DNA of 43,676 nucleotides from the NCBI GenBank assembly GCA_905480335.1, contig CAJQPY010000029.1, positions 1 to 43,676 on the forward strand, given 5' to 3'. Position numbers and translations under genes: made by a program. Positions 26,621 through 38,963 of this stretch are shown in pieces (within the stretch, counting starts at the first letter, position 1; every line of letters starts with the position of its first letter). Below the pieces are notes generated by a model that was not told where the DNA came from, did no database searches, and saw nothing but the letters and a program-made list of their open reading frames with translations. Origin of the DNA: an uncultured Ilumatobacter sp. (GTDB lineage: Bacteria; Actinomycetota; Acidimicrobiia; Acidimicrobiales; Ilumatobacteraceae).

Positions 26621-27784
26621 ATGTCGGTGACCGCATCCTTTCAACCGGACCACATCGGTGCGTTACCCGGCCAAGCAGCAGCGTTGTCGCTGCATCTGCA
26701 GAACAACACAACTGCTGAGCAAGTCGTCACGCTACGAGTGGCCGGCGAATTGGCAGCACAGACCGTGCTCCAGACCGAAACGATTTATCTCGACCCGAAC
26801 GAACATTTCGAAGTGCCGGTCATCGTGGACGCAAATGTCAGCCTCGTGGCCGGACCACACAATTGTGTAGTCGAAGTCTCTGCCGACAATAAGACCACAA
26901 GCGCAGCTGCAATTGTCCAAATCGATGCGACCGCGGCGTGGACGGCACGCCTCGGGCCGGAGCAGTCAAGCTCGCCTACCGGAGGCCGCCACAAGGTCGC
27001 TCTCGACAACCTTGGCAATGTCCCGGTCACCGTCGAGATCGCAACCTCGACAGAAGCCGATGTCGTCGCCGACATTGCTGCCCCGACCGTCAACATCGAT
27101 GGCGGCAAGTCGGCCAATGTGGAACTTCGCATCACTCCCCACTCGCGATTCTGGAGTGGCCCCCCAGTCGAGCATCCCTTCAGCGTCTCTCTGGTAGGGA
27201 GCAACGACGAGCAGTGGTCGCTGGACGGGCTCTACACGCAGGGGCCGCGCGTCCAGCCGTGGGTCGTCCCAGCGCTAGCAGGAATGTTGGGTGCACTGTT
27301 GTTCGGGACGCTGGCTTGGTTCCTCCTGCTCAGACCTGCCGTGGAGGACATTGCTCGCGAGGAGGCGGCTGAGCTGGATGCTTTCCAACAGGACGAACTC
27401 GATGCCGCAGCGAAGGAGGCATCGGAACTCCCACTCGGGGAGCCGACGGATCTCCGGCTTACGGTCCAGGGCAACCCAGGCACCACGGTGACAGAATCAT
27501 TTGACTTCGATCAAAACGGCAGCAGACGCGTCTTGTCGGTCACCGACGTGATCCTCCAGAATCCAACTGGCGCTGTCGGCCGCCTGGAGTTGCTGCGTGA
27601 TGGCGAGGTGTTGCTCAATCAGGAGATGGCAAACTTCCGCGACCTTGATTTTCACTTGGTCGCACCGTTCCAGTTCGACAGCGGGAGCACGATTTCGCTG
27701 CGGGTCACATGCCAGACCCCCGGCCCAGGCACGACATCGTGCGAGGCGTCAGCCACGACCGCAGGTTTCGTCGACGAAGCCTGA
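26621..27784 (+). CDS. Single-pass membrane protein with Ig-like N-terminal domains
   Basis: 387 residues. There is no signal peptide. The first 210 residues form two Ig-like beta-sandwich units (LHLQNNTTAEQVVTLRVAG and KVALDNLGNVPVTVEIA). A transmembrane helix (WVVPALAGMLGALLFGTLAWFLLL) follows at about 212-235, then an acidic coiled coil and a beta-rich C-terminal domain with a Cys pair in VTCQTPGPGTTSCEA. The layout, including RFWSGPPVEHPFSV before the helix, resembles a Streptomyces family often labelled only as membrane or hydrolytic protein. The disulfide-capable C-terminus suggests that end is outside. Function unknown. Confidence 0.75.
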   Translation: MSVTASFQPDHIGALPGQAAALSLHLQNNTTAEQVVTLRVAGELAAQTVLQTETIYLDPNEHFEVPVIVDANVSLVAGPHNCVVEVSADNKTTSAAAIVQIDATAAWTARLGPEQSSSPTGGRHKVALDNLGNVPVTVEIATSTEADVVADIAAPTVNIDGGKSANVELRITPHSRFWSGPPVEHPFSVSLVGSNDEQWSLDGLYTQGPRVQPWVVPALAGMLGALLFGTLAWFLLLRPAVEDIAREEAAELDAFQQDELDAAAKEASELPLGEPTDLRLTVQGNPGTTVTESFDFDQNGSRRVLSVTDVILQNPTGAVGRLELLRDGEVLLNQEMANFRDLDFHLVAPFQFDSGSTISLRVTCQTPGPGTTSCEASATTAGFVDEA

Positions 27785-27845
27785 AATCAGAGAGCCCGGC
27801 CCCACTGAGACTCTGCAACAGCACGGCCTACGATGGTCGTTGTGT

Positions 27846-30197
<2,352 letters not shown>

Positions 30198-30204
30198 AAC
30201 GTGA

Positions 30205-30210
30205 ACGCTA
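30205..30210 (-). promoter_or_regulatory. Candidate -10 element TAGCGT for the secreted-protein gene
   Basis: On the minus strand TAGCGT lies 7 nt before the ATG at 30197; same hexamer as before manA and the HNH gene. Confidence 0.55.
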
Positions 30211-30275
30211 CTCCCCGGAGGAGCCCAGCGACCATCGGTCCGGTCAATGAGGCGTCGAGATTGCTTCTCGGTTTG

Positions 30276-31553
30276 TTAGCGGGCGACGCCGCTGATCACG
30301 ACGCCGATACGTCGATCCAATCCATTGGGGTTTGCCTCTGCGTCCGCCACTTGGAGGAGTCCTGCCAGACCAGCGGAACCGGTCGGGCTGGCATCAAATC
30401 CGGCACGGTGTGCGAGAGCGTGCGCCCGTTCGATGTTCCGCTCTGAGGCGACAACAGTGGCGCCATCGGATGTGCGCAGTGCCTCAATGACGCTGATCCA
30501 ATCATACGTTTCGTCGTCGAGGATCCCATCGGCGAGTGACACGGGATCACTCCATGGCGGCATCACGGTGTTCCAGTCGCTGGCAGCATTCGCTCCGAGC
30601 CGCCACGCCCGGTCGAGCGGCGCACACCCGGCTGCCTGGACGGCCATCAACCGCACGTCCTGACCCATCTCGGCCAATCCGGCGCCGAGGCATGCCGCGA
30701 ATGCGCCTCCGCCGACTTGGACAAACATTGCGTCGAGTTGCCCAGGGCCACCGGATGTCGGGATCTGTTCGGCGAGCTCCCACCCGATAGTCCGGCCGCC
30801 GTCGAGGCAGAGCGCGTTTTCCGGGCCCTGAACCGTGAACGGTACAGCTCCGACCTCGACCGCCTCGCGAAAGCGAAGCATTGCCGGATCGCCGGGTGGA
30901 TCGGTGCTGCGTCGCTCACAGCGATGCACGTTGGCGCGGAGAGCGTCGAGTCGGTCACCGAACCCATCGTTCATCCATGTCGGGACATACACATCGATCG
31001 GCCACTCGGCAGCCCGCGCGAGCGTGGCCGCTGCGAGGGCTGCGTTTCCGCATGAGGCGATCGCGAGCGGCGGACGCACAGACATCTGGCCGAGCAGCTC
31101 TAGCGCCCTGAGGTGCAGCATGACAGTGAAAAGGTGCCGAGCCTTTTGGCTTCCTCCCACGCTTCGGGTCTCGTCCTTCGCCCACACGCCTCCCTGCACG
31201 CCGAAGCCAAGTTCGTCAGATAGCACCTCCGATCGCTCGAAGGGTGTGGTGACAAAACCCACGCCGTCGACGGCACGCACGGCGTCGTCAAACTCGCTCA
31301 CGAGTGAAGTACGGGCGGAGTCGGTCATTCCTCTTGCGGCAGCCGCTGCCGCCCATGCGAGGCGGCGGTCGTGGCGGATGAACGGGTTGGGTGACGCTGC
31401 TAGTTCATCTGTCGGCTCAAGTTGCGCTGATATGGCCTGGAGCACGTGGTGGCGGTCCATCAGCGTCGATTTCGGACAGCGCCACGGCATCCGCTCGGTC
31501 AGCGCAGTCCGCGCCCCGCAGACTGCGCACCGCCAACCCGTGACCTCATGCAT
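30276..31553 (-). CDS. Threonine-synthase-like fold-type II PLP enzyme
   Basis: 425 residues. An N-terminal zinc-ribbon-like segment has Cys9, Cys12 and Cys26, but the fourth cysteine of the threonine-synthase ribbon is missing. PLP is probably bound by Lys137 (GGSQKARH), with SCGNAALAAATLA as the substrate loop and VQVGGGAFAACLGAGL as the phosphate-binding loop. The fold fits threonine synthase, threonine dehydratase or diaminopropionate ammonia-lyase-like enzymes; the reaction is not clear, and no thrB or hom gene is nearby. It follows the 510-residue PLP enzyme gene after 15 bp, so they form an operon. Confidence 0.75.
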   Translation of the reverse strand: MHEVTGWRCAVCGARTALTERMPWRCPKSTLMDRHHVLQAISAQLEPTDELAASPNPFIRHDRRLAWAAAAAARGMTDSARTSLVSEFDDAVRAVDGVGFVTTPFERSEVLSDELGFGVQGGVWAKDETRSVGGSQKARHLFTVMLHLRALELLGQMSVRPPLAIASCGNAALAAATLARAAEWPIDVYVPTWMNDGFGDRLDALRANVHRCERRSTDPPGDPAMLRFREAVEVGAVPFTVQGPENALCLDGGRTIGWELAEQIPTSGGPGQLDAMFVQVGGGAFAACLGAGLAEMGQDVRLMAVQAAGCAPLDRAWRLGANAASDWNTVMPPWSDPVSLADGILDDETYDWISVIEALRTSDGATVVASERNIERAHALAHRAGFDASPTGSAGLAGLLQVADAEANPNGLDRRIGVVISGVAR

Positions 31554-31568
31554 ACGTCGTAGGCACGA

Positions 31569-33101
<1,533 letters not shown>

Positions 33102-33517
33102 TTTGATAGTCTGTCAAGGTGGAAGCTGATCAGCCACTCTGATCGAGCAATGCCCTGTAGTTCTCCGTCGACACGCAACGAAAATATGCGGGTTCACAGC
33201 CCGTCAGGTCTGGTCGATTGACACGGAGGCCGCTGCGCGACCGGCACGAGAGGTGTGCGACTCCATCACTTCAAAAGCGTGGTTCACGTTCCGGCAAGTG
33301 ATCGGCCCATCGACGCACCGCCGGCCCTACCGACTGAGGATTTGAGGGCAAGGCCCCAACCCAGGTGACTCGACACGGAGCCTGACCGTTGTACTGCACG
33401 CGGCACAGAAAATGGTGATGGCGTGTGGATGATCATCACAGGAGTTACCGACGTCGATGCCTGTGCCAATATCACTGTGAACCTCCTCAGCTATCGGTCG
33501 GGTATGCGGGTCCGATG
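33102..33517. other. Intergenic stretch upstream of the PLP operon
   Basis: 416 bp between the 3' end of the DUF2461 gene and the 5' end of the PLP operon, both on the minus strand. No gene is supported. A TTGACA sequence lies about 15 nt upstream of the GTG start of the PLP gene but no matching -10 with normal spacing was seen. Confidence 0.5.
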
Positions 33518-34180
33518 TTAAAACGGACGGTCGTCGGGTGGCTCAGTGCTCGGACCGACGTGGGCATCAAGCCACGCACACACCCTTCCGGCGCCCTCCC
33601 AGCATTCACGAATGCGACGCACGACTTGCTGTGAGTGGAGCCACTCGGGTGCCCCGAAGTTCTTCGACAGCATGAGACCCTTCCGTCGGATCAACTCAAT
33701 CCGGGGGTGGGCGCGGTCGTATCCGCGAGGTGCGGTCTTTAGTTCGCCGATCGATCCGATCTGGAAGCCTCTGTGCGCTGCATCGGCAACCAGGCCGACG
33801 ATCTCCTCCCCCGTCGCGTCTACGACGACGGCGTCGCGGAATCGTTGCAGTTGATCTTTGGCCATGCTGTAGTACCCGGCGCCACCCAGTAGTCCGCGAG
33901 CCGAGAACTGTACGTAGTGGCCAGCGCCGCCTTCTGACTCACCGAATGCACCTTGGGCGGTCTTATACGGCGGCTTATTTTTTGCGAACCGGAGGTCGTT
34001 GTTCGGCCGGAACATGTGGAACGGCCCGAAGTCGTCGAGCGCTTCGGTTAACTCCAACATTGGCGTCTTGACGTATTGGACGAAGCGATGCTTGTTCTCT
34101 AGCCAGAAGGCTTTCGAGTTGTCGGCTTCAAGGTGCTCATAGAACTCGATCGCCTCAACAGGAAATCCGCGGAACACCAT
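33518..34180 (-). CDS. DUF2461 (TIGR02453) family protein
   Basis: 220 residues. Family hallmarks are GFPVEAIEFYEHLEADNSKAF at the start without its last residues, RFAKNKPPYKTAQGAFGES in the middle and GYYSMAKDQLQRFRDAV. The family is widespread and cytoplasmic, and its function is unknown. The C-terminal tail of about 15 residues (STEPPDDRPF) is probably flexible. TACGGT lies 6 nt before the ATG at 34180. The gene stands alone. Confidence 0.85.
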   Translation of the reverse strand: MVFRGFPVEAIEFYEHLEADNSKAFWLENKHRFVQYVKTPMLELTEALDDFGPFHMFRPNNDLRFAKNKPPYKTAQGAFGESEGGAGHYVQFSARGLLGGAGYYSMAKDQLQRFRDAVVVDATGEEIVGLVADAAHRGFQIGSIGELKTAPRGYDRAHPRIELIRRKGLMLSKNFGAPEWLHSQQVVRRIRECWEGAGRVCAWLDAHVGPSTEPPDDRPF

Positions 34181-34500
34181 CCACCGACCGTATCAATCGA
34201 CCGGGGCCCGAGGGCTCAAGCAAGCCCGGAGAGCAGAGCCAACATCGCTAGCGGAGCGAGCGTTACCGTGGCCACTGGAGCCTTCCTCGGCTGCACTTAC
34301 GACCGCCGGGATCGTTCGGCTGCGTCATCATTACGCCTAACTTCGCAATGCCGAACCAATCGATAGCGGTCAGCGGGACGCGGCGTAACTCAATTTCATA
34401 GATGTGAGGTGAAGACTTCCGGGTCGACGTTGCTTTCTGATTTCGGGCGCCATCTACCCCAGCTCGCGGGGTCTTGAATCAGGACCTGGTGATCATGTCG
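34181..34500. other. Intergenic stretch between DUF2461 gene and tRNA
   Basis: 320 bp with no supported gene. The end near the tRNA holds a short hairpin (CCCC and GGGG around 34455-34470) that could lie downstream of the tRNA on the minus strand and act as its weak terminator. Confidence 0.4.
34187..34192 (-). promoter_or_regulatory. Candidate -10 element TACGGT for the DUF2461 gene
   Basis: On the minus strand TACGGT is followed by 6 nt (cggtgg) and the ATG at 34180, consistent with a leaderless mRNA. Confidence 0.55.
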
Positions 34501-34574
34501 TGCCGACGGTGGGACTCGAACCCACACTGACGGCCACCTAAAGACCGTGCCTCTGCCGATTGGGCTACGCCGGC
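34501..34574 (-). tRNA. tRNA with UAG (Leu, CUA) anticodon on a class I body
   Basis: 74-nt cloverleaf on the minus strand. Acceptor stem GCCGGCG pairs with CGTCGGC (one G-U), followed by discriminator A. The D-arm has a 3-bp stem with C13-A22 mismatch and the G18-G19 pair. The anticodon stem CGGTC/GGCCG closes the 7-nt loop TTTAGGT, with anticodon TAG at 34538-34540. The variable loop is only 5 nt (TCAGT), and the T-arm is GTGGG-TTCGAGT-CCCAC. CCA is not encoded. By anticodon it would be tRNA-Leu, but bacterial tRNA-Leu normally has a long variable arm, so its identity is uncertain. TAGCCT at 34586-34591 is a candidate -10. Confidence 0.85.
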
Positions 34575-34784
34575 GAACGGACCCCAGGCTACGACTCTCT
34601 GGCCAAACTGCTTGCGACACTGCCGCCCAGGCACTGCGCGCCAGCTTCTCGTCCAGGTAATCAACCTGACGTCGAGTGTCGAAACCGGGCTCACAATTCC
34701 CGAACGCTCGCAGGCACGTCCAGGCCCGGACGCAAGTCGATTAGTAATCGCTCGAGTCGCTGCCTGGTGGTCGTCGACGCGTCT

Positions 34785-34790
34785 TAGTCT
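34785..34790 (+). promoter_or_regulatory. Candidate -10 element TAGTCT for the EEP-phosphatase gene
   Basis: TAGTCT lies 8 nt before the ATG at 34799. No Shine-Dalgarno is visible. Confidence 0.4.
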
Positions 34791-34798
34791 CGAAGACG

Positions 34799-35761
34799 AT
34801 GGATCGTGGACATCGAAACCGGCGCTCCACGGAGCTCGCCGGGTGGGGCGTCGTGGCCAGCGTCGGCTTGCTGATAATCACGCAGGCGTTCGGGTGGGAT
34901 GGCACTCGCACCGTGTCGATTTTTCAGACGCTCACACCGTACGCCGTTCCGATTGTCGTGCTCGTTGCGGCCGAAGCGATCTGGACCGGACGCAACGCGC
35001 TGGCAGCGACATCGGCCGCGGTTGGGTTCGGAGCACTTCTGCTCGCGATTCCAATGGTATTCCCCCCTGATCAGCCCGACGTCCGACCGGGCGCCGTGGG
35101 GTTCACCGCAGCGGCGGTGAACCTGCTTTACAGCAACCCGCAGGTCGGTGCGGTCGCCGATGATCTAGACAAACTCGACGCCGACATGATCGTGTTCAGC
35201 GAGTTCACGCACGAGCATCGAGTAACGCTCGTTGCTCACCCCCTTGCGAATCGCTACCCCCACAAGATCAACGGTGACGGCCTGTTCGCCGGGGGCGTGG
35301 CATTGTGGTCGAAATTTTCGCTGACCGAACACGACCCAATCGACACGATCAACGGTTCCATCGACGCGACAATCGGGGGGCCCGACGGCGCCGTCCGGGT
35401 CCTCGCCGTCCACCCACCCACACCGATCCTCAGCCATGACGGCTGGAAGCGCGAATTGCGCCTCATCGCAGAGTCTGCCGACGACATCCTGACCCCAACT
35501 CTGGTGATCGGCGACTTCAACGCTGCGTACTGGCACCCGGCGTTTCGCGACATCCTGCGGCGGGGTTTTACCGATGCCCACATGGCAAACCATCGTGGAT
35601 GGTCGACATCGTGGCCGACTGACGAGTTCTTCCCCCCCTTTGTCCGCCTCGACCACGCACTCGCAGGAAATGGTCTCGTATCGACGGACATCGACGACTT
35701 CCGGCTTCCAGGGAGTGATCACGCTGCGTTCGTTGTGACCGTCAAGCCTGCAGCGAGCTGA
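34799..35761 (+). CDS. Membrane-anchored endonuclease/exonuclease/phosphatase family protein
   Basis: 320 residues. Three N-terminal hydrophobic helices (GVVASVGLLIITQAFGW, AVPIVVLVAAEAIW, ALLLAIPMVF) are followed by an EEP domain placed outside the membrane. Catalytic motifs are in order: NLLYSNP (Asn), VFSEFTHEH (metal Glu), VHPPTP (His), GDFNAAYWHP (Asp and Asn), RLDHAL and GSDHAAFVV (Asp-His). The fold cleaves phosphodiesters; substrate may be nucleic acid or lipid. Its last 20 nt overlap the end of the convergent rdgB gene. Confidence 0.85.
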   Translation: MDRGHRNRRSTELAGWGVVASVGLLIITQAFGWDGTRTVSIFQTLTPYAVPIVVLVAAEAIWTGRNALAATSAAVGFGALLLAIPMVFPPDQPDVRPGAVGFTAAAVNLLYSNPQVGAVADDLDKLDADMIVFSEFTHEHRVTLVAHPLANRYPHKINGDGLFAGGVALWSKFSLTEHDPIDTINGSIDATIGGPDGAVRVLAVHPPTPILSHDGWKRELRLIAESADDILTPTLVIGDFNAAYWHPAFRDILRRGFTDAHMANHRGWSTSWPTDEFFPPFVRLDHALAGNGLVSTDIDDFRLPGSDHAAFVVTVKPAAS

Positions 35762-36335
35762 GCGCTTCGAGCAGCGAGCGAAACGCCCGGCCGCGGTGCG
35801 AAATCGCGTGCTTGGCTGCTGCGTCCAACTGCGAAAACGTGGCCCCACCGCCTTCTGACGGAACGAATATGGAGTCGTACCCGAAACCCCCATCGCCGTG
35901 CTCGGCCGTTGCAATCATTCCGGCACAAATGCCCTCGACAGCGAGCTCACGGCCGTCAGGCCAACGCACCAGGGCGACGGTCTTAAATGCGGCTCGACGG
36001 TCGGCAACACCGTCAAGTTCAGCCAGCATCTTGCGCCGGTTGTCTGCGTAGGAGCACCCCTCTCCTGCGTAACGCCCGGTACGCACTCCGGGACCCCCGG
36101 CAAGCGCCGCCACTTCGAGGCCCGTGTCGTCGGCTACCGCCGGCAATGCGGTCGCATCTACGATCGCAACTGCCTTCAGGCGCGCGTTGCCTATCAGCGT
36201 GTCGGCGTCCTCGACAACGTCAGGCACCTCCGGCGGGCGGGGCAGCAGGTCAACGATGCCGGCGAGCAGTCCGCTCATCTCCGCGACTTTGTCCGGGTTG
36301 GCCGACGCGCAGACGAGCTGCGTCATTGTGGTCAT
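35742..36335 (-). CDS. rdgB: Non-canonical purine NTP pyrophosphatase (RdgB/HAM1)
   Basis: 197 residues. Family sequence is clear at the N-terminus ([14 protein letters not shown]), in the middle ([34 protein letters not shown]) and at the end ([14 protein letters not shown]). The enzyme hydrolyses dITP, XTP and related nucleotides to keep them out of DNA and RNA. The start overlaps the end of rph by 4 nt (ATGA), completing a murI-rph-rdgB operon also seen in Mycobacterium. Confidence 0.93.
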   Translation of the reverse strand: MTTMTQLVCASANPDKVAEMSGLLAGIVDLLPRPPEVPDVVEDADTLIGNARLKAVAIVDATALPAVADDTGLEVAALAGGPGVRTGRYAGEGCSYADNRRKMLAELDGVADRRAAFKTVALVRWPDGRELAVEGICAGMIATAEHGDGGFGYDSIFVPSEGGGATFSQLDAAAKHAISHRGRAFRSLLEALSSLQA

Positions 36336-37105
36336 CGCGTCGGTGGGCGAGCCGTCGGCGGTGTCGACAACAACTCCGCCTGCATTGCGGCGATCGTGGT
36401 TAGACCAACCTCGGCGAGACCAAGCATTGCATCGAGCTCCGGACGCGAGAATGCCACGCCTTCGGCGGTCCCCTGCACCTCGACGAATTTGGCATCACCG
36501 GTCGGCTCGCCGCTGGTGTTGGCCTGGAGCATGACCACGTTCATGTCAACTTCGGCAGCAGAGTCCTCGACATAGGGAAGGTCGAGCACGGGATTCCCAT
36601 CGACGATGCCAACGCTGATCGCGGTGCAGAATGAATGCAGCGGATTCTGGCGCAACTCGCCGCGGTCGACGATTCGTTGTAGAGCATCGTGTAGAGCCAT
36701 AAAGCCCCCGCAGACACTTGCTGTCCGGGTACCTCCATCGGCCTGCAACACATCGCAGTCGACGGTCACCTGACGCTCACCGAGCAGCGACATGTCGCAT
36801 GAGGCACGCAGCGAACGGCCAATCAGCCGCTGGATCTCGACTGTTCGACCGCTCTGCTTTCCTTTCGCTGCTTCACGGTTGACTCGCTCGGGTGACGCCC
36901 CCGGCAGCATTGAGTACTCGGCGGTGACCCACCCCTTCCCCGAGTTTCGCATCCAACGCGGCACGTCGTCGTCAACGCTTGCGGTGCAAAGCACACGTGT
37001 TTTTCCAAAGCTCACGAGCACCGAGCCTTCGGCCATCTCGGTGAAGTCGCGCTGGAAGGTGATGGGGCGGAGTTCGTCGGCGCTTCGGCCGTCAGGTCTC
37101 GTCAT
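36332..37105 (-). CDS. rph: Ribonuclease PH
   Basis: 257 residues from the ATG at 37105; the frame stays open upstream into murI but has no homology there. Motifs are [13 protein letters not shown] at the start, [13 protein letters not shown], the conserved [15 protein letters not shown], and [17 protein letters not shown]. It trims 3' ends of tRNA precursors phosphorolytically. It lies 37 bp downstream of murI, with TAGGTT 7 nt upstream of the ATG. Confidence 0.94.
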   Translation of the reverse strand: MTRPDGRSADELRPITFQRDFTEMAEGSVLVSFGKTRVLCTASVDDDVPRWMRNSGKGWVTAEYSMLPGASPERVNREAAKGKQSGRTVEIQRLIGRSLRASCDMSLLGERQVTVDCDVLQADGGTRTASVCGGFMALHDALQRIVDRGELRQNPLHSFCTAISVGIVDGNPVLDLPYVEDSAAEVDMNVVMLQANTSGEPTGDAKFVEVQGTAEGVAFSRPELDAMLGLAEVGLTTIAAMQAELLSTPPTARPPTR

Positions 37106-37112
37106 GACTGTG

Positions 37113-37118
37113 AACCTA
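37113..37118 (-). promoter_or_regulatory. Candidate internal -10 element TAGGTT for rph
   Basis: On the minus strand TAGGTT is followed by 7 nt and the rph ATG, inside the 37-bp gap after murI. It could give rph-rdgB their own leaderless transcript. Confidence 0.45.
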
Positions 37119-37142
37119 CCTGCGGGCTCTGGCCTGAACATC

Positions 37143-37946
37143 TCAGCGCGGTGCAGCCCACGATTCGGTGTGGTCGAGCTCGGGTCCCAGTAGGCGCGAG
37201 CCGAGTTCTCGAAACACATTGATGTCGCCGCTCGAGGCAAAGCGGTGCACTCCACGACCGCCGACGTCTCGGAGAAGACCTGCTTCCCCGAGACGTCGCC
37301 GCACGGCGAATGCCGTCTCGTCGGCCGAGCTGACGAGCGTGACCAAGGGTCCCATGACGTCACTGATGATGCGGGCGAGAAACGGATAATGAGTGCATCC
37401 CAGCAGGAGTGCGTCGACGTTGGCGTCGACGATTGGGGCAAGAAGACGTTCCGCAAGGACTGTGACCTCGTCCCCGGTGATCTGACCGCGCTCGACAAAC
37501 TCGACGAAACCGGGGCACGCAGCACTCACGAGATTGACCGGCACACCGGTTGCAGCGATGCTGCGCATGTAGGCACCCGACGAGATCGTGCCGACGGTGC
37601 CGATCACTCCTACCCGGCCGGTCGTCGTCGTCGCGACAAGCGATTTCGCTCCCGGTGTGATCACGTCGATTACCGGAACGTCGACCTCGGCGCGAAGGTC
37701 GTCAAGCCCGGCGGCAGTCGCCGTGTTACAAGCCACGACGATCGCCTTCGCACCGAAGTCAGTAACGAGGCTGCTAGCAAGCTCGCTCGCATAGCCGCGC
37801 ACGTCTGGTAACGGTTTTGACCCGTAGGGATACCGACCGGTGTCGCCGACGTAAACTAAATCCTCGCTCGGCAGCAGATCAATGACTGCGCGGGCAACGG
37901 TCAATCCCCCAAAGCCGGAGTCAAACATCCCGATTGGACCGCTCAT
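37143..37946 (-). CDS. murI: Glutamate racemase
   Basis: 267 residues. The two catalytic cysteines are Cys73 (VACNTATA) and Cys184 (LLGCTHYPF), and the N-terminal [11 protein letters not shown] holds the acidic substrate-binding residues. It makes D-glutamate for peptidoglycan. It heads the murI-rph-rdgB operon, with TACCCT 8 nt before the start. In Mycobacterium the same trio lies close to mec-cysO-cysM; here cysM-mec is 3 kb away on the same strand. Confidence 0.95.
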   Translation of the reverse strand: MSGPIGMFDSGFGGLTVARAVIDLLPSEDLVYVGDTGRYPYGSKPLPDVRGYASELASSLVTDFGAKAIVVACNTATAAGLDDLRAEVDVPVIDVITPGAKSLVATTTTGRVGVIGTVGTISSGAYMRSIAATGVPVNLVSAACPGFVEFVERGQITGDEVTVLAERLLAPIVDANVDALLLGCTHYPFLARIISDVMGPLVTLVSSADETAFAVRRRLGEAGLLRDVGGRGVHRFASSGDINVFRELGSRLLGPELDHTESWAAPR

Positions 37947-37954
37947 CGGCTGCG

Positions 37955-37960
37955 AGGGTA
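37955..37960 (-). promoter_or_regulatory. Candidate -10 element TACCCT for murI
   Basis: On the minus strand TACCCT lies 8 nt before the murI ATG at 37946; no Shine-Dalgarno is present. Confidence 0.45.
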
Positions 37961-38250
37961 CTGCCCAATCACTAGGCGAACAGGGCCGGGAACATTGCCG
38001 CTACAAGCGCCGCTCCGACGCAGAGCTTGACAACGGTGCCCGGCGGGAAACGGCGGGGTGGGACCACGTGATCTGCGCCGTCGATTTCGATTTTGAGTTC
38101 CGCCCGACCGGAACGAGCATCGCAGCCGACATTTCCGCGCTGCGGTAATGCAATGAAGGACTCGACAGCGGCGGGGCACCAAACGGTTAGCGCCAGCGAT
38201 GATTCAACCGCAGGGCGGACGTGCGCTTCGGCGCCGTGACGGGAGCAGCC

Positions 38251-38550
38251 ATGGACTGTTCTTTGGTCGGTAGCACCCGGATTCCGCTGCCGTTTCCGGC
38301 CGACAAGCAAGGGCAATCCCTACAGCCTATTGTCCGGTCGAGCGGCTTGAGCGTGCGAGTCAGGCAGTGTTGGGTCGGAGTTCCGCTGAGTCAGGACTTC
38401 TTAGACGTTCTACTTCAATCAGCAACGAGGCATGGCAAGACTGCGTCGTTTTCACAGCGCCCGGAGTTTGAGGTTCCATCCGCCATTGTTGTCCCACCGG
38501 GATGCGCCGCAGGTCTTTACACCAGACGAATGTCTACGAAATTCGGCTAG
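38251..38550 (+). CDS. Possible hypothetical protein
   Basis: 99 codons from the ATG at 38251, with GGGAG 5 nt upstream as a Shine-Dalgarno. The product begins MDCSLVGSTRIPLPFPADK and contains SQDFLDVLLQSATRHGK and VPSAIVVPPGCAAGLYTRR. No family is recognised. Codon use is less GC-biased than in the core genes. It could be a laterally acquired gene, a fragment or chance. Confidence 0.35.
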   Translation: MDCSLVGSTRIPLPFPADKQGQSLQPIVRSSGLSVRVRQCWVGVPLSQDFLDVLLQSATRHGKTASFSQRPEFEVPSAIVVPPGCAAGLYTRRMSTKFG

Positions 38551-38656
38551 CTCCTGCCGACAGCGGTCTCTACGACATTCGCAAAGTCGCTAGCGCTTCT
38601 TCCAAGAACAGCGCAAGCGGCGCCATCTAGGGCTATCGACTGCGACGAGTGCCGTA

Positions 38657-38662
38657 TAAGGT
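38657..38662 (+). promoter_or_regulatory. Candidate -10 element TAAGGT for the small lipoprotein gene
   Basis: TAAGGT is followed by 6 nt (agggag) and the ATG at 38669. The purine-rich spacer could also be read as a Shine-Dalgarno, but too close to the start to be ideal. Confidence 0.5.
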
Positions 38663-38668
38663 AGGGAG

Positions 38669-38950
38669 ATGGTGGTGAAATCTTTGCTGGTAGGACTTCT
38701 CGTCATCGCTGGGGTTGCGTGCGGCTCTGATGAAGAGGCATCGGACGTTCGCGAGTACTCGTCGGAAATTAGATCAAATTTCTTAGAGTCCTGCCGTGGT
38801 GCGGGCGGATCAGATTCGGAGTGTTTGTGCGTCTTGGAGGGGCTGGAAGGCGAGTACACTGAGGAGGAGTTCATTGACATTGATGCTGAAATGGCTGGAG
38901 GTGGCGACCCGCCTCCATTTTTCACGGGCCTAGCCACACGTTGCTCGTAG
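38669..38950 (+). CDS. Small Cys-rich lipoprotein
   Basis: 93 residues. MVVKSLLVGLLVIAGVAC forms a signal peptide with lipobox ending at Cys18. The mature acidic part has four cysteines (42, 52, 54 and 92) spaced as C-x9-C-x-C...C near the end, in a pattern NFLESCRGAGG...CLC...YTEEEF, which I associate with small secreted actinobacterial proteins of unknown function. Two disulfides are likely after export. It has a perfect 12-bp hairpin 13 bp after the stop. Confidence 0.7.
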   Translation: MVVKSLLVGLLVIAGVACGSDEEASDVREYSSEIRSNFLESCRGAGGSDSECLCVLEGLEGEYTEEEFIDIDAEMAGGGDPPPFFTGLATRCS

Positions 38951-38963
38951 GCTGCGTTTCGGC

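Larger units (their letters stand above)
37947..38668. other. 722-bp stretch between murI and the small lipoprotein gene
   Basis: Mostly without recognisable genes. On the minus strand an open frame ends at 37972 with a hydrophobic C-terminus (VVKLCVGAALVAAMFPALFA) but has no plausible start, so it may be a gene remnant. On the plus strand a 99-codon frame (38251-38550) has a Shine-Dalgarno and is listed as a possible gene. Confidence 0.4.

Noticed and set aside
34501..34574. Amber-suppressor or plus-strand tRNA
   Set aside because: The T-loop reads TTCGAGT only on the minus strand, and there the anticodon is UAG, which pairs with CUA; an amber suppressor would need CUA.
36332..37525. rph starting 140 codons further upstream
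   Set aside because: The extra part lies inside murI out of frame; RNase PH homology begins at the ATG at 37105.
37972..38316. Gene ending with a hydrophobic C-terminus upstream of murI
   Set aside because: Only a TTG could start it, with no Shine-Dalgarno; all other Val/Leu codons near a sensible start are not initiators. Kept only as a possible remnant.
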